Below are positions 15,399 through 22,418 of a stretch of DNA of 23,266 nucleotides, in pieces. The notes beneath the pieces are model-generated. The model did not search any database. It was not told the DNA's origin and was given only the letters and a program-made list of their open reading frames with translations. The number at the start of each line of letters is the position of its first letter. The stretch's first letter is position 1. Origin of the DNA: JAQUCI01 sp964553255 (GTDB lineage: Bacteria > Bacillota_I > Bacilli_A > Erysipelotrichales > Erysipelotrichaceae); assembly GCA_964553255.1 (NCBI GenBank), contig CAZKJS010000029.1, forward strand, positions 1 to 23,266. Reading direction: 5' to 3'. Made by a program: the position numbers and the translations under genes.

Positions 15399-15418
15399 AT
15401 ATTTTGGAGTTGATTTAA

Positions 15419-16102
15419 ATGCAAGATGAATCAAAGAAAAGAGCACTGATATTCGCAATATCATTTATTGGGTTATTTGTGATGACTTTTATAGTAGTTA
15501 ATGAGCATGCTAATGCGTTTGATAATATCATATATTCAAGTATTAATGCCCTTGCCTCAGCGCAGATAACTTTGATAGTTCAGGTAATAACGATGTTAGG
15601 ATCACCTTTGGTCATAACAGCCTTTGCGATGATCTTACTAGCATTAAATAGAAATAGATCAGATAGTTTATACGTTATTTTTATGACAGGGATCACTTAT
15701 CTATTTAATTATGGTTATATGAATTTTGTTATGCGTCCAATACCTTCAGGGATTCATATGGTGGCTTTGAGTGGATTCAGTTTTCCAAGTGAATATGTAA
15801 GTCTAGCTATTGTATTTTATGGATTAGTTTTCTTTCATGTCGGTCGTAGTATAAAAAATGATGTTGTTAAGATAACTTTGATTGTTATTTATAGCTTTTT
15901 GATTGTCGCAATAGGTGCGTCACGGATATATTTAGGAGCTAGTCACTTTACGGATGTAATAGCTTCACTATTTATTGTTGGTATAATTAATACCGTGATA
16001 TTATTTTTGGTTGATCTGATGCGTATTATCGCTAATCAAACAACAGTTGAAGAGAAAAAGTATCCTGATGAAGAAATAGTTGATGAACTTATCACTGATT
16101 AG
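15419..16102 (+). CDS. PAP2-family membrane protein with degenerate active site
   Basis: A 227-residue inner-membrane protein with about six hydrophobic segments and a charged acidic C-terminal tail (about 205-227). It belongs to the type 2 phosphatidic acid phosphatase (PAP2/undecaprenyl-pyrophosphate phosphatase-like) family: motif 3 is intact as SRIYLGASHFTD (Ser168, Arg169, His176, Asp179). Motif 1, normally Lys-x6-Arg-Pro, retains Arg106-Pro107 but has Gly99 in the lysine position. Motif 2, normally Pro-Ser-Gly-His, reads Pro-Ser-Glu-Tyr (123-126), so the general-acid His is missing. The nucleophile His176 remains. It may therefore be a weak or altered phosphatase or a lipid-binding pseudoenzyme. 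GGAG lies about 9 bases before the ATG. It has its own promoter and stands alone. Confidence 0.85.
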   Translation: MQDESKKRALIFAISFIGLFVMTFIVVNEHANAFDNIIYSSINALASAQITLIVQVITMLGSPLVITAFAMILLALNRNRSDSLYVIFMTGITYLFNYGYMNFVMRPIPSGIHMVALSGFSFPSEYVSLAIVFYGLVFFHVGRSIKNDVVKITLIVIYSFLIVAIGASRIYLGASHFTDVIASLFIVGIINTVILFLVDLMRIIANQTTVEEKKYPDEEIVDELITD

Positions 16103-16130
16103 TTAAATCCTTTCTTAATGGTTCAATTAG

Positions 16131-16139
16131 TGTTATAAT
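16131..16139 (+). promoter_or_regulatory. Extended -10 promoter for typA-tgt-queA-queH
   Basis: TGT followed by a perfect TATAAT (16134-16139). The position 17 bases upstream (TTTCTT) is a weak -35. The 5' leader would be only about 25 bases, too short for a preQ1 riboswitch. Confidence 0.65.
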
Positions 16140-16168
16140 TAGTTGCGCTAAAAAAGAAGGGTTTTTAT

Positions 16169-18004
16169 ATGAGTAAACAGAAGATTATCAATATTGCAGT
16201 AATAGCACACGTTGATGCTGGGAAATCGACTTTAGTCGATGCATTCTTGAATCAAAGTGGGATATTTAGAGCTAATGAATTTGTACCAGAGTTAGTAATG
16301 GATAGTAACGATCTTGAAAGAGAAAGAGGAATTACGATCTATTCTAAAAATTGCTCGATCAAATATAAAGATTACAAGATTAACATCGTGGATACTCCAG
16401 GTCACGCTGACTTTTCTGGTGAAGTTGAACGTATCATCAAAACTGTTGATACGGTTATTTTATTAGTTGATTCCAGCGAAGGACCGATGCCACAAACTAG
16501 ATTTGTACTACACAAAGCACTTGAATTAGGTTTAAAACCTATTCTTTTAATCAACAAGATAGATAAGAAGGATCAAAGAGCAGAAGAAGTTGTAGATTTA
16601 GTATATGAGTTATTCTTGGATCTGAAGGCAAACGATGAACAGCTAGATTTTCCAATATTATATGGTATAGCCAAAGCCGGTGCTGTTGTTCGTAATATGC
16701 AAGAAGAGCCAACATCACTTGAACCATTATTTGAAACGATCATCGAGCATGTTGAAGCGTATCCTGATTTAGATCAAAAACCATTACAATTACAGATTTC
16801 TTCATTGGCTTATGATGATTATATTGGACGATTAGGTATTGGTAGAGTATATGAAGGTGTTATTAAACTGAATCAGCAAGTCAGTATTTACCGTAGAAAT
16901 GGTAAAACAGATAAGCGAAACATATCACAGCTTTATGTATATGATGGTTTAAAAAGAACTGCTGTTAAAGAAGCGTATAGTGGTGATATCGTGATCATTG
17001 CGGGAATTGATGACATATCGATTGGTGAAACTATTTGTGAAGTTGATAATGTAAGAGCGTTACCGATGATCCATATTGAAGAGCCAACGCTTTCAATGAA
17101 CTTTTTAGTTAATACCTCACCATTTGCTGGTCAAAGTGGTAAGTATATCACTTCACGTAACTTAAAAGAACGTTTGTATAAAGAGATGGAAGTTAATGTT
17201 GGATTAAAGGTTGAAGAAACAGAATCGACTGATAAATTTAAAGTATCGGGTCGTGGTGAACTACATTTGACAATCTTAATTGAAAATATGCGTCGTGAAG
17301 GGTATGAACTTGCGGTTAGTAAACCTGAGGTTATTTTCCATTATCAAGACAATAAAAGAACCGAACCAATTGAGAAAGTCATCATTAATATGCCAAGTGA
17401 ATATATTGGTTCAGTCATGACTAAACTAAATGCTAGAAAAGGCGTCCTTTTAGACATGATTGAAGAAAATAACTATGTTAGTATGCATTGGTTAGTTCCA
17501 ACACGTGGTTTAATTGGTTATAAAACCGAATTAATCAATGATACACGTGGTGATGGCATTATGGTACGTAGCTTGTTTGAATATCAAGAGTATAAAGGTG
17601 AGATTAACAGTCGCACAAGTGGTGTGATGATCTCGAATGCAGATGGTGTAGCAATGACATATTCCATCTTCAATTTACAAGATCATGGTAGTTTCTTTAT
17701 CACACCACAAACAAAGGTTTATGAAGGCATGATCGTTGGACAATGTAATAAAGACATGGATATGGATGTTAATCCTACAAAAAATAAAAAAGGTACAGCA
17801 GTAAGATCTGCTGGTAATGATGAAGCAATGCGTTTAGTACCGCCAAGATTATTAACATTGGAAAATGCGGTTGAGTATATTCGTGATGATGAGTTAGTTG
17901 AAGTAACACCAGACGCGATCAGAATGCGTAAAAAATATCTAAAGGAATACGAAAGAAAGAATAGTTATCGTAGTATGCAAAGAGAAAAGGATGAGAATCA
18001 ATAA
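16169..18004 (+). CDS. typA: Ribosome-associated GTPase TypA/BipA
   Basis: A 611-residue translational GTPase of the EF-G-like superfamily that binds the ribosome and helps 50S subunit assembly and stress or cold adaptation. G1 is AHVDAGKS (13-20), switch I contains DSNDLERERGIT, G3 is DTPGHADF (75-82) and G4 is NKID (129-132). The C-terminal TypA-specific part is present (RGLIGYKTELINDTRGDG and NKDMDMDVNPTKNKKGTA). The G1 loop has Ala-Gly-Lys-Ser where most TypA proteins have His-Gly-Lys-Thr, a form more like EF-G and TetM. AAGAAGGG lies 7 bases before the ATG. It is the first gene of an operon with three queuosine genes; the tgt GTG starts immediately after its stop. Confidence 0.96.
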   Translation: MSKQKIINIAVIAHVDAGKSTLVDAFLNQSGIFRANEFVPELVMDSNDLERERGITIYSKNCSIKYKDYKINIVDTPGHADFSGEVERIIKTVDTVILLVDSSEGPMPQTRFVLHKALELGLKPILLINKIDKKDQRAEEVVDLVYELFLDLKANDEQLDFPILYGIAKAGAVVRNMQEEPTSLEPLFETIIEHVEAYPDLDQKPLQLQISSLAYDDYIGRLGIGRVYEGVIKLNQQVSIYRRNGKTDKRNISQLYVYDGLKRTAVKEAYSGDIVIIAGIDDISIGETICEVDNVRALPMIHIEEPTLSMNFLVNTSPFAGQSGKYITSRNLKERLYKEMEVNVGLKVEETESTDKFKVSGRGELHLTILIENMRREGYELAVSKPEVIFHYQDNKRTEPIEKVIINMPSEYIGSVMTKLNARKGVLLDMIEENNYVSMHWLVPTRGLIGYKTELINDTRGDGIMVRSLFEYQEYKGEINSRTSGVMISNADGVAMTYSIFNLQDHGSFFITPQTKVYEGMIVGQCNKDMDMDVNPTKNKKGTAVRSAGNDEAMRLVPPRLLTLENAVEYIRDDELVEVTPDAIRMRKKYLKEYERKNSYRSMQREKDENQ

Positions 18005-19156
18005 GTGAATCAAAAGAAACCACCTGTTACATTAGAGATAAAACACGTATGTCAAGACACAAAGGCACGCTATGGTATTTTACATACACCACATGGTGAT
18101 GTTGAAACACCAATTTTTATGCCGGTTGGAACCTTAGCAAGTGTCAAGTTTATTTCACCTGAAGAGTTATATGATATCAATGCTGGTATCATTTTGGCCA
18201 ATACCTATCATTTATGGTTAAGACCAACTGAAAAAATTGTTGATAATGCTGGTGGCTTACATCAGTTTATGAACTATAAAAGACCAATCTTGACTGATAG
18301 CGGGGGTTTTCAAGTTTTCTCATTAAGTGAAAATCGTAAGATAAGTGAAGAAGGCGTAACTTTTAAGAACCATCTTAATGGTGACTCGTTGTTTTTATCT
18401 CCTGAAAAATCAATTCAAATACAGAATAGTTTACAAGCTGATATCATCATGAGTTTTGATGAATGTCCTCCTTATCCAGCAACATATGATTATATGAAGG
18501 ACAGTGTTGAAAGAACATTGAGATGGGCGAAGCGTGGTCAAGAAGCGCACCAGAAAGCTGATACACAATCTTTGTTTGGAATTGTTCAGGGTGGAGAATT
18601 TGAAGATTTGAGAAAATATTCAGCTGAATCATTAGTCAAAATGGATTTTGATGGTTACAGCATTGGTGGTACCAGTGTTGGTGAAACCAAAGAGACAATG
18701 TATAAAATGATTGATTATTGTATCGATTATTTACCATTTAATAAACCACGCTACTTAATGGGTGTGGGATCAGTTGATGCCATCTTAGAAGGAGTAGTAA
18801 GGGGAGTTGACATGTTTGATTGTGTACTACCTACTAGAATTGCACGTCATGGCACACTTATGAGTAGTACTGGTCGCATCAATATTCGTAACCAACAATA
18901 CGAAAACGATTTTAGACCAATTGACGACAAATGTGATTGTTATACATGTAAGAACTATTCTCGCGCATATCTAAGACATTTAATACGTTGTAATGAAGGC
19001 TTAGGAATGCGACTTTTATCGATTCATAATTTAAGGTTTTTGATTAAGCTTATGGAAGATATCCGTAAAGCTATTTTAAATGATGAATTTAAAGCGTTTA
19101 AAGATGATTACTTTGCTCGTTTTAATTTAAACAGTGTTGATTCAAGAGGTTTTTAA
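18005..19156 (+). CDS. tgt: tRNA-guanine transglycosylase
   Basis: A 383-residue enzyme that exchanges G34 of GUN-anticodon tRNAs for preQ1, the first tRNA-level step of queuosine synthesis. The catalytic Asp98 is in TDSGGFQVFSL and the nucleophile Asp272 is in FDCVLPTR; the substrate-recognition GVGSVDAILEG is present; zinc ligands are Cys310, Cys312, Cys315 and His341 (CDCYTC...SIHN). Length is normal. It starts with GTG directly after the typA TAA; AAGGATGAG lies about 9 bases upstream, at the end of typA. The queA ATG overlaps its stop. Bacterial Tgt normally uses preQ1; whether this one could use queuine instead is not decidable by eye, but QueA next door implies preQ1. Confidence 0.97.
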   Translation: MNQKKPPVTLEIKHVCQDTKARYGILHTPHGDVETPIFMPVGTLASVKFISPEELYDINAGIILANTYHLWLRPTEKIVDNAGGLHQFMNYKRPILTDSGGFQVFSLSENRKISEEGVTFKNHLNGDSLFLSPEKSIQIQNSLQADIIMSFDECPPYPATYDYMKDSVERTLRWAKRGQEAHQKADTQSLFGIVQGGEFEDLRKYSAESLVKMDFDGYSIGGTSVGETKETMYKMIDYCIDYLPFNKPRYLMGVGSVDAILEGVVRGVDMFDCVLPTRIARHGTLMSSTGRINIRNQQYENDFRPIDDKCDCYTCKNYSRAYLRHLIRCNEGLGMRLLSIHNLRFLIKLMEDIRKAILNDEFKAFKDDYFARFNLNSVDSRGF

Positions 19157-20178
19157 TGAATAAACAGGATTTTTATTTTGATTTACCAAAAGAACTTATT
19201 GCTCAAACACCACTAGTTAATCGAAGTGCTTCAAGAATGTTAGTGGTCAATCGTAAGACAAAGTCTTATACTGATCAGATGTTTATCGATATCATTGATC
19301 ATTTAATGCCGGGTGATATCCTTGTGCGTAATAACTCAAGAGTCATACCAGCTCGTCTTATTGGTTATAAACATCAAACTAATGCCCATGTTGAGTTACT
19401 ATTATTAAGACAAGAAAATGATGTTTGGGAATGTTTAGTTGGTAATGCAAAGGTTGTAAAAGAGGGTACGATCATAGTATTTGGTGATGGCATCCTTAAG
19501 GCCCAATGTATAAAAGTAAAAGAAGCGGGATTAAGAGATTTTAAGATGCTTTATGAAGGAGTCTTCTTAGAGATATTGAATCATCTAGGAGAGATACCTT
19601 TACCACCGTATATTACAACAAAGCTAGAGGATAAAGAACGCTATCAAACAGTATATGCCAAGATAAATGGTAGCTCAGCGGCTCCAACAGCAGGACTACA
19701 TTTCACCCCGGAGATATTTGATAAACTACAAGCTAAGAATGTAAGTGTTGTTGATATCACCCTTCATGTTGGCCTTGGTACATTTAAACCACTAAAAGAA
19801 GAAAATATCTTAGATCATAAAATGCATGAAGAATATTATATAATGGATAGTGAAGTAGCAACGGTATTAAATAAAGCCAAAACAGAAAAGCGCAGAATTA
19901 TTGGTATTGGAACAACATCAACCAGAACATTAGAAACAATCATTAACAAATATGGTAGTTTTAAATCTAGTTCAGGAATGACTGATATTTATATTTATCC
20001 AGGTTACGAGTTTAAGGCAATTGATGCTATGATAACTAATTTCCATCTGCCAGAATCAACACTTATCTTGATGGTAAGTGCATTAGCTGGTAAAGAGTTG
20101 ATCTTAGATGCTTATCAACACGCTATCAAAGAAAGGTATCGTTTCTTCTCATTTGGAGATGCGATGTTTATCTATTAA
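19156..20178 (+). CDS. queA: S-adenosylmethionine:tRNA ribosyltransferase-isomerase
   Basis: A 340-residue enzyme that adds an epoxycyclopentanediol from S-adenosylmethionine to preQ1-modified tRNA, giving epoxyqueuosine. Recognisable blocks are the N-terminal FDLPKELIAQTPL, RNNSRVIPARLIG, the GSSAAPTAGLHFT core, TLHVGLGTFKP, and the C-terminal NFHLPESTLILMVSALAG with RYRFFSFGDAMFI. All are characteristic of QueA at its usual length. Its ATG shares one base with the tgt stop (TAATG), and queH begins in the same way at its own end. The three genes are therefore probably coupled in translation and act in sequence on the same tRNA. Confidence 0.97.
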   Translation: MNKQDFYFDLPKELIAQTPLVNRSASRMLVVNRKTKSYTDQMFIDIIDHLMPGDILVRNNSRVIPARLIGYKHQTNAHVELLLLRQENDVWECLVGNAKVVKEGTIIVFGDGILKAQCIKVKEAGLRDFKMLYEGVFLEILNHLGEIPLPPYITTKLEDKERYQTVYAKINGSSAAPTAGLHFTPEIFDKLQAKNVSVVDITLHVGLGTFKPLKEENILDHKMHEEYYIMDSEVATVLNKAKTEKRRIIGIGTTSTRTLETIINKYGSFKSSSGMTDIYIYPGYEFKAIDAMITNFHLPESTLILMVSALAGKELILDAYQHAIKERYRFFSFGDAMFIY

Positions 20179-20825
20179 TGAAAAAAGATCACTATTATCA
20201 ATTAGGTTTACAAACATTAGCGATGATAAAAGTGGCAGAAAAAAAGCCATCCTTATTGCTGCACTCTTGTTGTGCGCCTTGTAACTGTTATCCAATGTTA
20301 TACTTAAGTGAATATTTTGATCTTACTTTATACTTTAATAATAGTAATATATATCCAAAAGAAGAGTATCAATTGCGCCTTGATGAACTCTTAGATTATA
20401 CAAAAGCATTTAATCAGAAAAATAATACAACTATCAAAGTAATTATCACCGCATATGATAATAATGATTATAATCGTAAATTAGCACCTTATGGAGCATT
20501 AGGTGAGCGCTCTGAAAGATGTTGGTTATGTTATCGTATTAGAATGACTGAGGCATTTGATTATGCTCAAAGTAATAACTTTGATTATGTGACAACAGTC
20601 ATGACAATTAGTCGTCAAAAAGATAGTATTATCATTAATCAAATTGGTGAAGAATTAAGCAAAGTGTATCCAAATGTAAAGTTTCTATTCGCTGATCTTA
20701 AAAAGGGTAAAGGTAGTGATAAAGCAACTCAATTAGCTAAGCAGTTAAAGCTTTATCAACAACAATACTGTGGTTGTATCTACTCTTTCCAAGAATATCA
20801 AAAGCGTTTAACCACAAAATGGTAA
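20178..20825 (+). CDS. queH: Epoxyqueuosine reductase QueH
   Basis: A 215-residue iron-sulfur enzyme (formerly DUF208) that reduces epoxyqueuosine in tRNA to queuosine, replacing the cobalamin-dependent QueG. The conserved cysteines are all present: CCAPC (31-35) in LLHSCCAPC, CWLC (115-118) in the RCWLCYRIRM block, and CGC (198-200) in QQYCGCIYS. They hold the [4Fe-4S] cluster and extra iron known for this family. The start overlaps the queA stop by one base. Choosing QueH rather than QueG frees the step from vitamin B12, fitting an anaerobe with limited cofactor supply (inference). No terminator is evident before the next promoter. Confidence 0.96.
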   Translation: MKKDHYYQLGLQTLAMIKVAEKKPSLLLHSCCAPCNCYPMLYLSEYFDLTLYFNNSNIYPKEEYQLRLDELLDYTKAFNQKNNTTIKVIITAYDNNDYNRKLAPYGALGERSERCWLCYRIRMTEAFDYAQSNNFDYVTTVMTISRQKDSIIINQIGEELSKVYPNVKFLFADLKKGKGSDKATQLAKQLKLYQQQYCGCIYSFQEYQKRLTTKW

Positions 20826-20829
20826 ATAT

Positions 20830-20858
20830 TTGGTGATTGCGTAAAGTTGTTATATAAT
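20830..20858 (+). promoter_or_regulatory. Promoter for the two unknown membrane proteins
   Basis: TTGGTG (20830-20835), a 17-base spacer and a perfect TATAAT (20853-20858). AGGAGTG (20868-20874) follows, 6 bases before the ATG at 20881. Confidence 0.7.
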
Positions 20859-20880
20859 ACTAAGGTTAGGAGTGTTAGTA

Positions 20881-21378
20881 ATGTATAAGCAAAACATCAC
20901 ATATACATTGATCAATATCATACTGTCACACTTTGTGATATCAGTTTTTAGTGGTTTGGTGTTTGGTGTGACACATCCATTACGATTTCTTTATGTGGAA
21001 GGAAAACCTGAAATATTCGTCTTATCATCATTATTGATCATGATGCCACTTTATGGTTTTCTTGGATATCTTTTCATCTTGGGAAAGAATAGTATCACTG
21101 GTATGAACAAAGGATTACTTTGGGGAAGTGTTATTTTCATGTTAATCTTGATTGTATTTTACATAACATGTTATGTTTTGGTAAGCTTTAGAATAATCAC
21201 GAATGCATGGATGTACTATGTAATGGTTAATTATCCAAATGCATTGGCTTTTAATAACATTAGTTTAAGAGTAGATGCCCAGAATTTAATCTTGATTTTA
21301 AGCACAATAAGCGCACCCTTGGCATTTTATATTGGTGGTATGATCAGATATAGTTATGAGAAAGTGAAGGCAGTCTAA
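20881..21378 (+). CDS. Unknown four-TM membrane protein
   Basis: I do not recognise this 165-residue protein. It has four likely transmembrane helices at about residues 8-30, 47-67, 80-103 and 135-155. A loop of about 30 residues after helix 3 (NAWMYYVMVNYPNALAFNNISLRVDAQN) probably faces outside, with a short basic tail (RYSYEKVKAV) inside. There are no cysteine clusters and no obvious catalytic motif. The start is fixed by AGGAGTG 6 bases upstream of the ATG; the open frame extends three codons further but without a site. Its stop shares one base with the ATG of a second small membrane protein, so the two probably work or assemble together. A similar layout occurs in uncharacterised YfhO-unrelated small proteins such as YqhR/YtrH-like families, but I see no firm match. 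Confidence 0.7.
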   Translation: MYKQNITYTLINIILSHFVISVFSGLVFGVTHPLRFLYVEGKPEIFVLSSLLIMMPLYGFLGYLFILGKNSITGMNKGLLWGSVIFMLILIVFYITCYVLVSFRIITNAWMYYVMVNYPNALAFNNISLRVDAQNLILILSTISAPLAFYIGGMIRYSYEKVKAV

Positions 21379-21716
21379 TGAACAAGTTTTTCTATAAATA
21401 TTTAATTGCCTTATTGATCATTATTGTTGGCAGTTGGACAATTGTCATCATTGAAGATCTAATTGGTAAAAATGATCTAATTTTGTTAGTTAGAGCTTTG
21501 TTGTTGTTTGCCTTTGGTATTAGTTTACAAACTAAAAGAAGATATAAGACCTGGATCAAGAAGTTGATCATCGCTTTTATTTTTAGTTACTTAGTATTCT
21601 ATCAACTGGGTTATTTCCAATTTACCTTTGTTAATAAAGTATTTAGTTTATTGGCTTTTGATCAAGTTGCGTTTATCTTACTATATATTTATTTAGGGTG
21701 GTTATTTTTTGATTGA
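21378..21716 (+). CDS. Unknown small membrane protein
   Basis: A 112-residue, very hydrophobic protein that I do not recognise. Likely transmembrane helices are at about residues 7-27, 34-49, 61-78 and 90-111. A basic loop (TKRRYKTWIKK, about 52-62) should face the cytoplasm. The only acidic cluster is EDLIGKND between the first two helices. It starts inside the stop of the preceding membrane-protein gene (TAATG), so translation is coupled. Its last 28 bases overlap the 3' end of yggS on the other strand, and the protein ends WLFFD. Because its final helix runs almost to the stop, the gene is probably complete rather than cut by the overlap. Confidence 0.65.
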   Translation: MNKFFYKYLIALLIIIVGSWTIVIIEDLIGKNDLILLVRALLLFAFGISLQTKRRYKTWIKKLIIAFIFSYLVFYQLGYFQFTFVNKVFSLLAFDQVAFILLYIYLGWLFFD

Positions 21717-22345
21717 TCAATATCATCGCTAAATAGTAATGAACCAATTCTTAACATATTACTACCACATGCAAGGGCAATCTGATAATCATTGCTCATT
21801 CCCATTGATAAGTATTTAAAATCAACATTAATCTGATCAAGGAGCTTAAGGTGATCATAAAGTGATTTAGCCTTAATGAAGACTTCCTTGATCTTTTCTT
21901 TATCATCAGTATGTGGTCCTATAACCATTAAGCCTTTGATCATGATGTTTGATAAAGAACTAGCTTGTTTTATTAAGTCTAAAACGTCATTTTCATTAAC
22001 TCCAAACTTAGTATCTTCATTAGCTATGTTGACCTGGATCAATACTTCCATTATCTTGTTTTGTTTATTGGCTTCATTATCAACCGCTTTTAATAAATGC
22101 AAGCTATCGATTGATTGAATCATACTACAATAAGTAACAGCGGTTTTAACTTTATTGGTTTGTAAGTGGCCTATCATATGCCAAATAATTGGCTTAGAAA
22201 CATCGATTTTGGTTAACAGTTCTTGGATTCGACTTTCCGCAAAAATGCGATAGCCCAAATCATAAAGCTGGCAAATCTCGGCTTTAGTATGGTTTTTAGT
22301 AACGGCAACCACGATAACAGGTAGGTTTAGTAATTGTTCTTTCAT
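21689..22345 (-). CDS. yggS: Pyridoxal-phosphate homeostasis protein YggS
   Basis: A 218-residue single-domain TIM-barrel protein of the YggS/PROSC/YlmE family, which binds pyridoxal 5'-phosphate and controls its free level and amino-acid balance without a known catalytic reaction. The PLP lysine is Lys17 in VAVTKNHT; WHMIGHLQTNKV (55-66), TKFGV, GLMVIGP and LSMGMSNDYQIA followed by NMLRIGSLLF are family signatures. The usual FGENRVQE appears as FAESRIQE. It is slightly shorter than the common 225-235 residues, with a trimmed N-terminus. The 3' end overlaps the convergent membrane-protein gene by 28 bases. No good Shine-Dalgarno sequence is near the ATG, and the promoter sits so close that the mRNA may have almost no leader. 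Confidence 0.93.
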   Translation of the reverse strand: MKEQLLNLPVIVVAVTKNHTKAEICQLYDLGYRIFAESRIQELLTKIDVSKPIIWHMIGHLQTNKVKTAVTYCSMIQSIDSLHLLKAVDNEANKQNKIMEVLIQVNIANEDTKFGVNENDVLDLIKQASSLSNIMIKGLMVIGPHTDDKEKIKEVFIKAKSLYDHLKLLDQINVDFKYLSMGMSNDYQIALACGSNMLRIGSLLFSDDIDQSKNNHPK

Positions 22346-22351
22346 ACTTTA

Positions 22352-22380
22352 ATTATGCCCTTTATCTTTTATTCAAGCAA
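22352..22380 (-). promoter_or_regulatory. Minus-strand promoter for yggS
   Basis: Read on the minus strand: TTGCTT (22380-22375), a 17-base spacer and CATAAT (22357-22352). The ATG of yggS begins at 22345, seven bases past the -10, which is where transcription would start. It lies back to back with the promoter of the HAD phosphatase gene. Confidence 0.5.
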
Positions 22381-22385
22381 CAAGA

Positions 22386-22394
22386 TGATATAAT
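22386..22394 (+). promoter_or_regulatory. Extended -10 promoter for the HAD phosphatase gene
   Basis: TGA followed by a perfect TATAAT (22389-22394); the -35 position is weak (CTTTTA, 22366-22371). GGAGTGA (22408-22414) lies 4 bases before the ATG at 22419. The 73-base divergent gap is shared with the yggS promoter. Confidence 0.65.
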
Positions 22395-22418
22395 AAAAAA
22401 AGAAAATGGAGTGATTTT

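Noticed and set aside
16140..16168. preQ1 riboswitch before typA-tgt-queA-queH
   Set aside because: The leader between the expected start site and the ATG is only about 25 bases, too short for an aptamer plus expression platform.
21706..21722. ATTGATCAAT palindrome as a bidirectional terminator
   Set aside because: The stem is AT-rich, has no loop and lacks a T run after it on the + strand.
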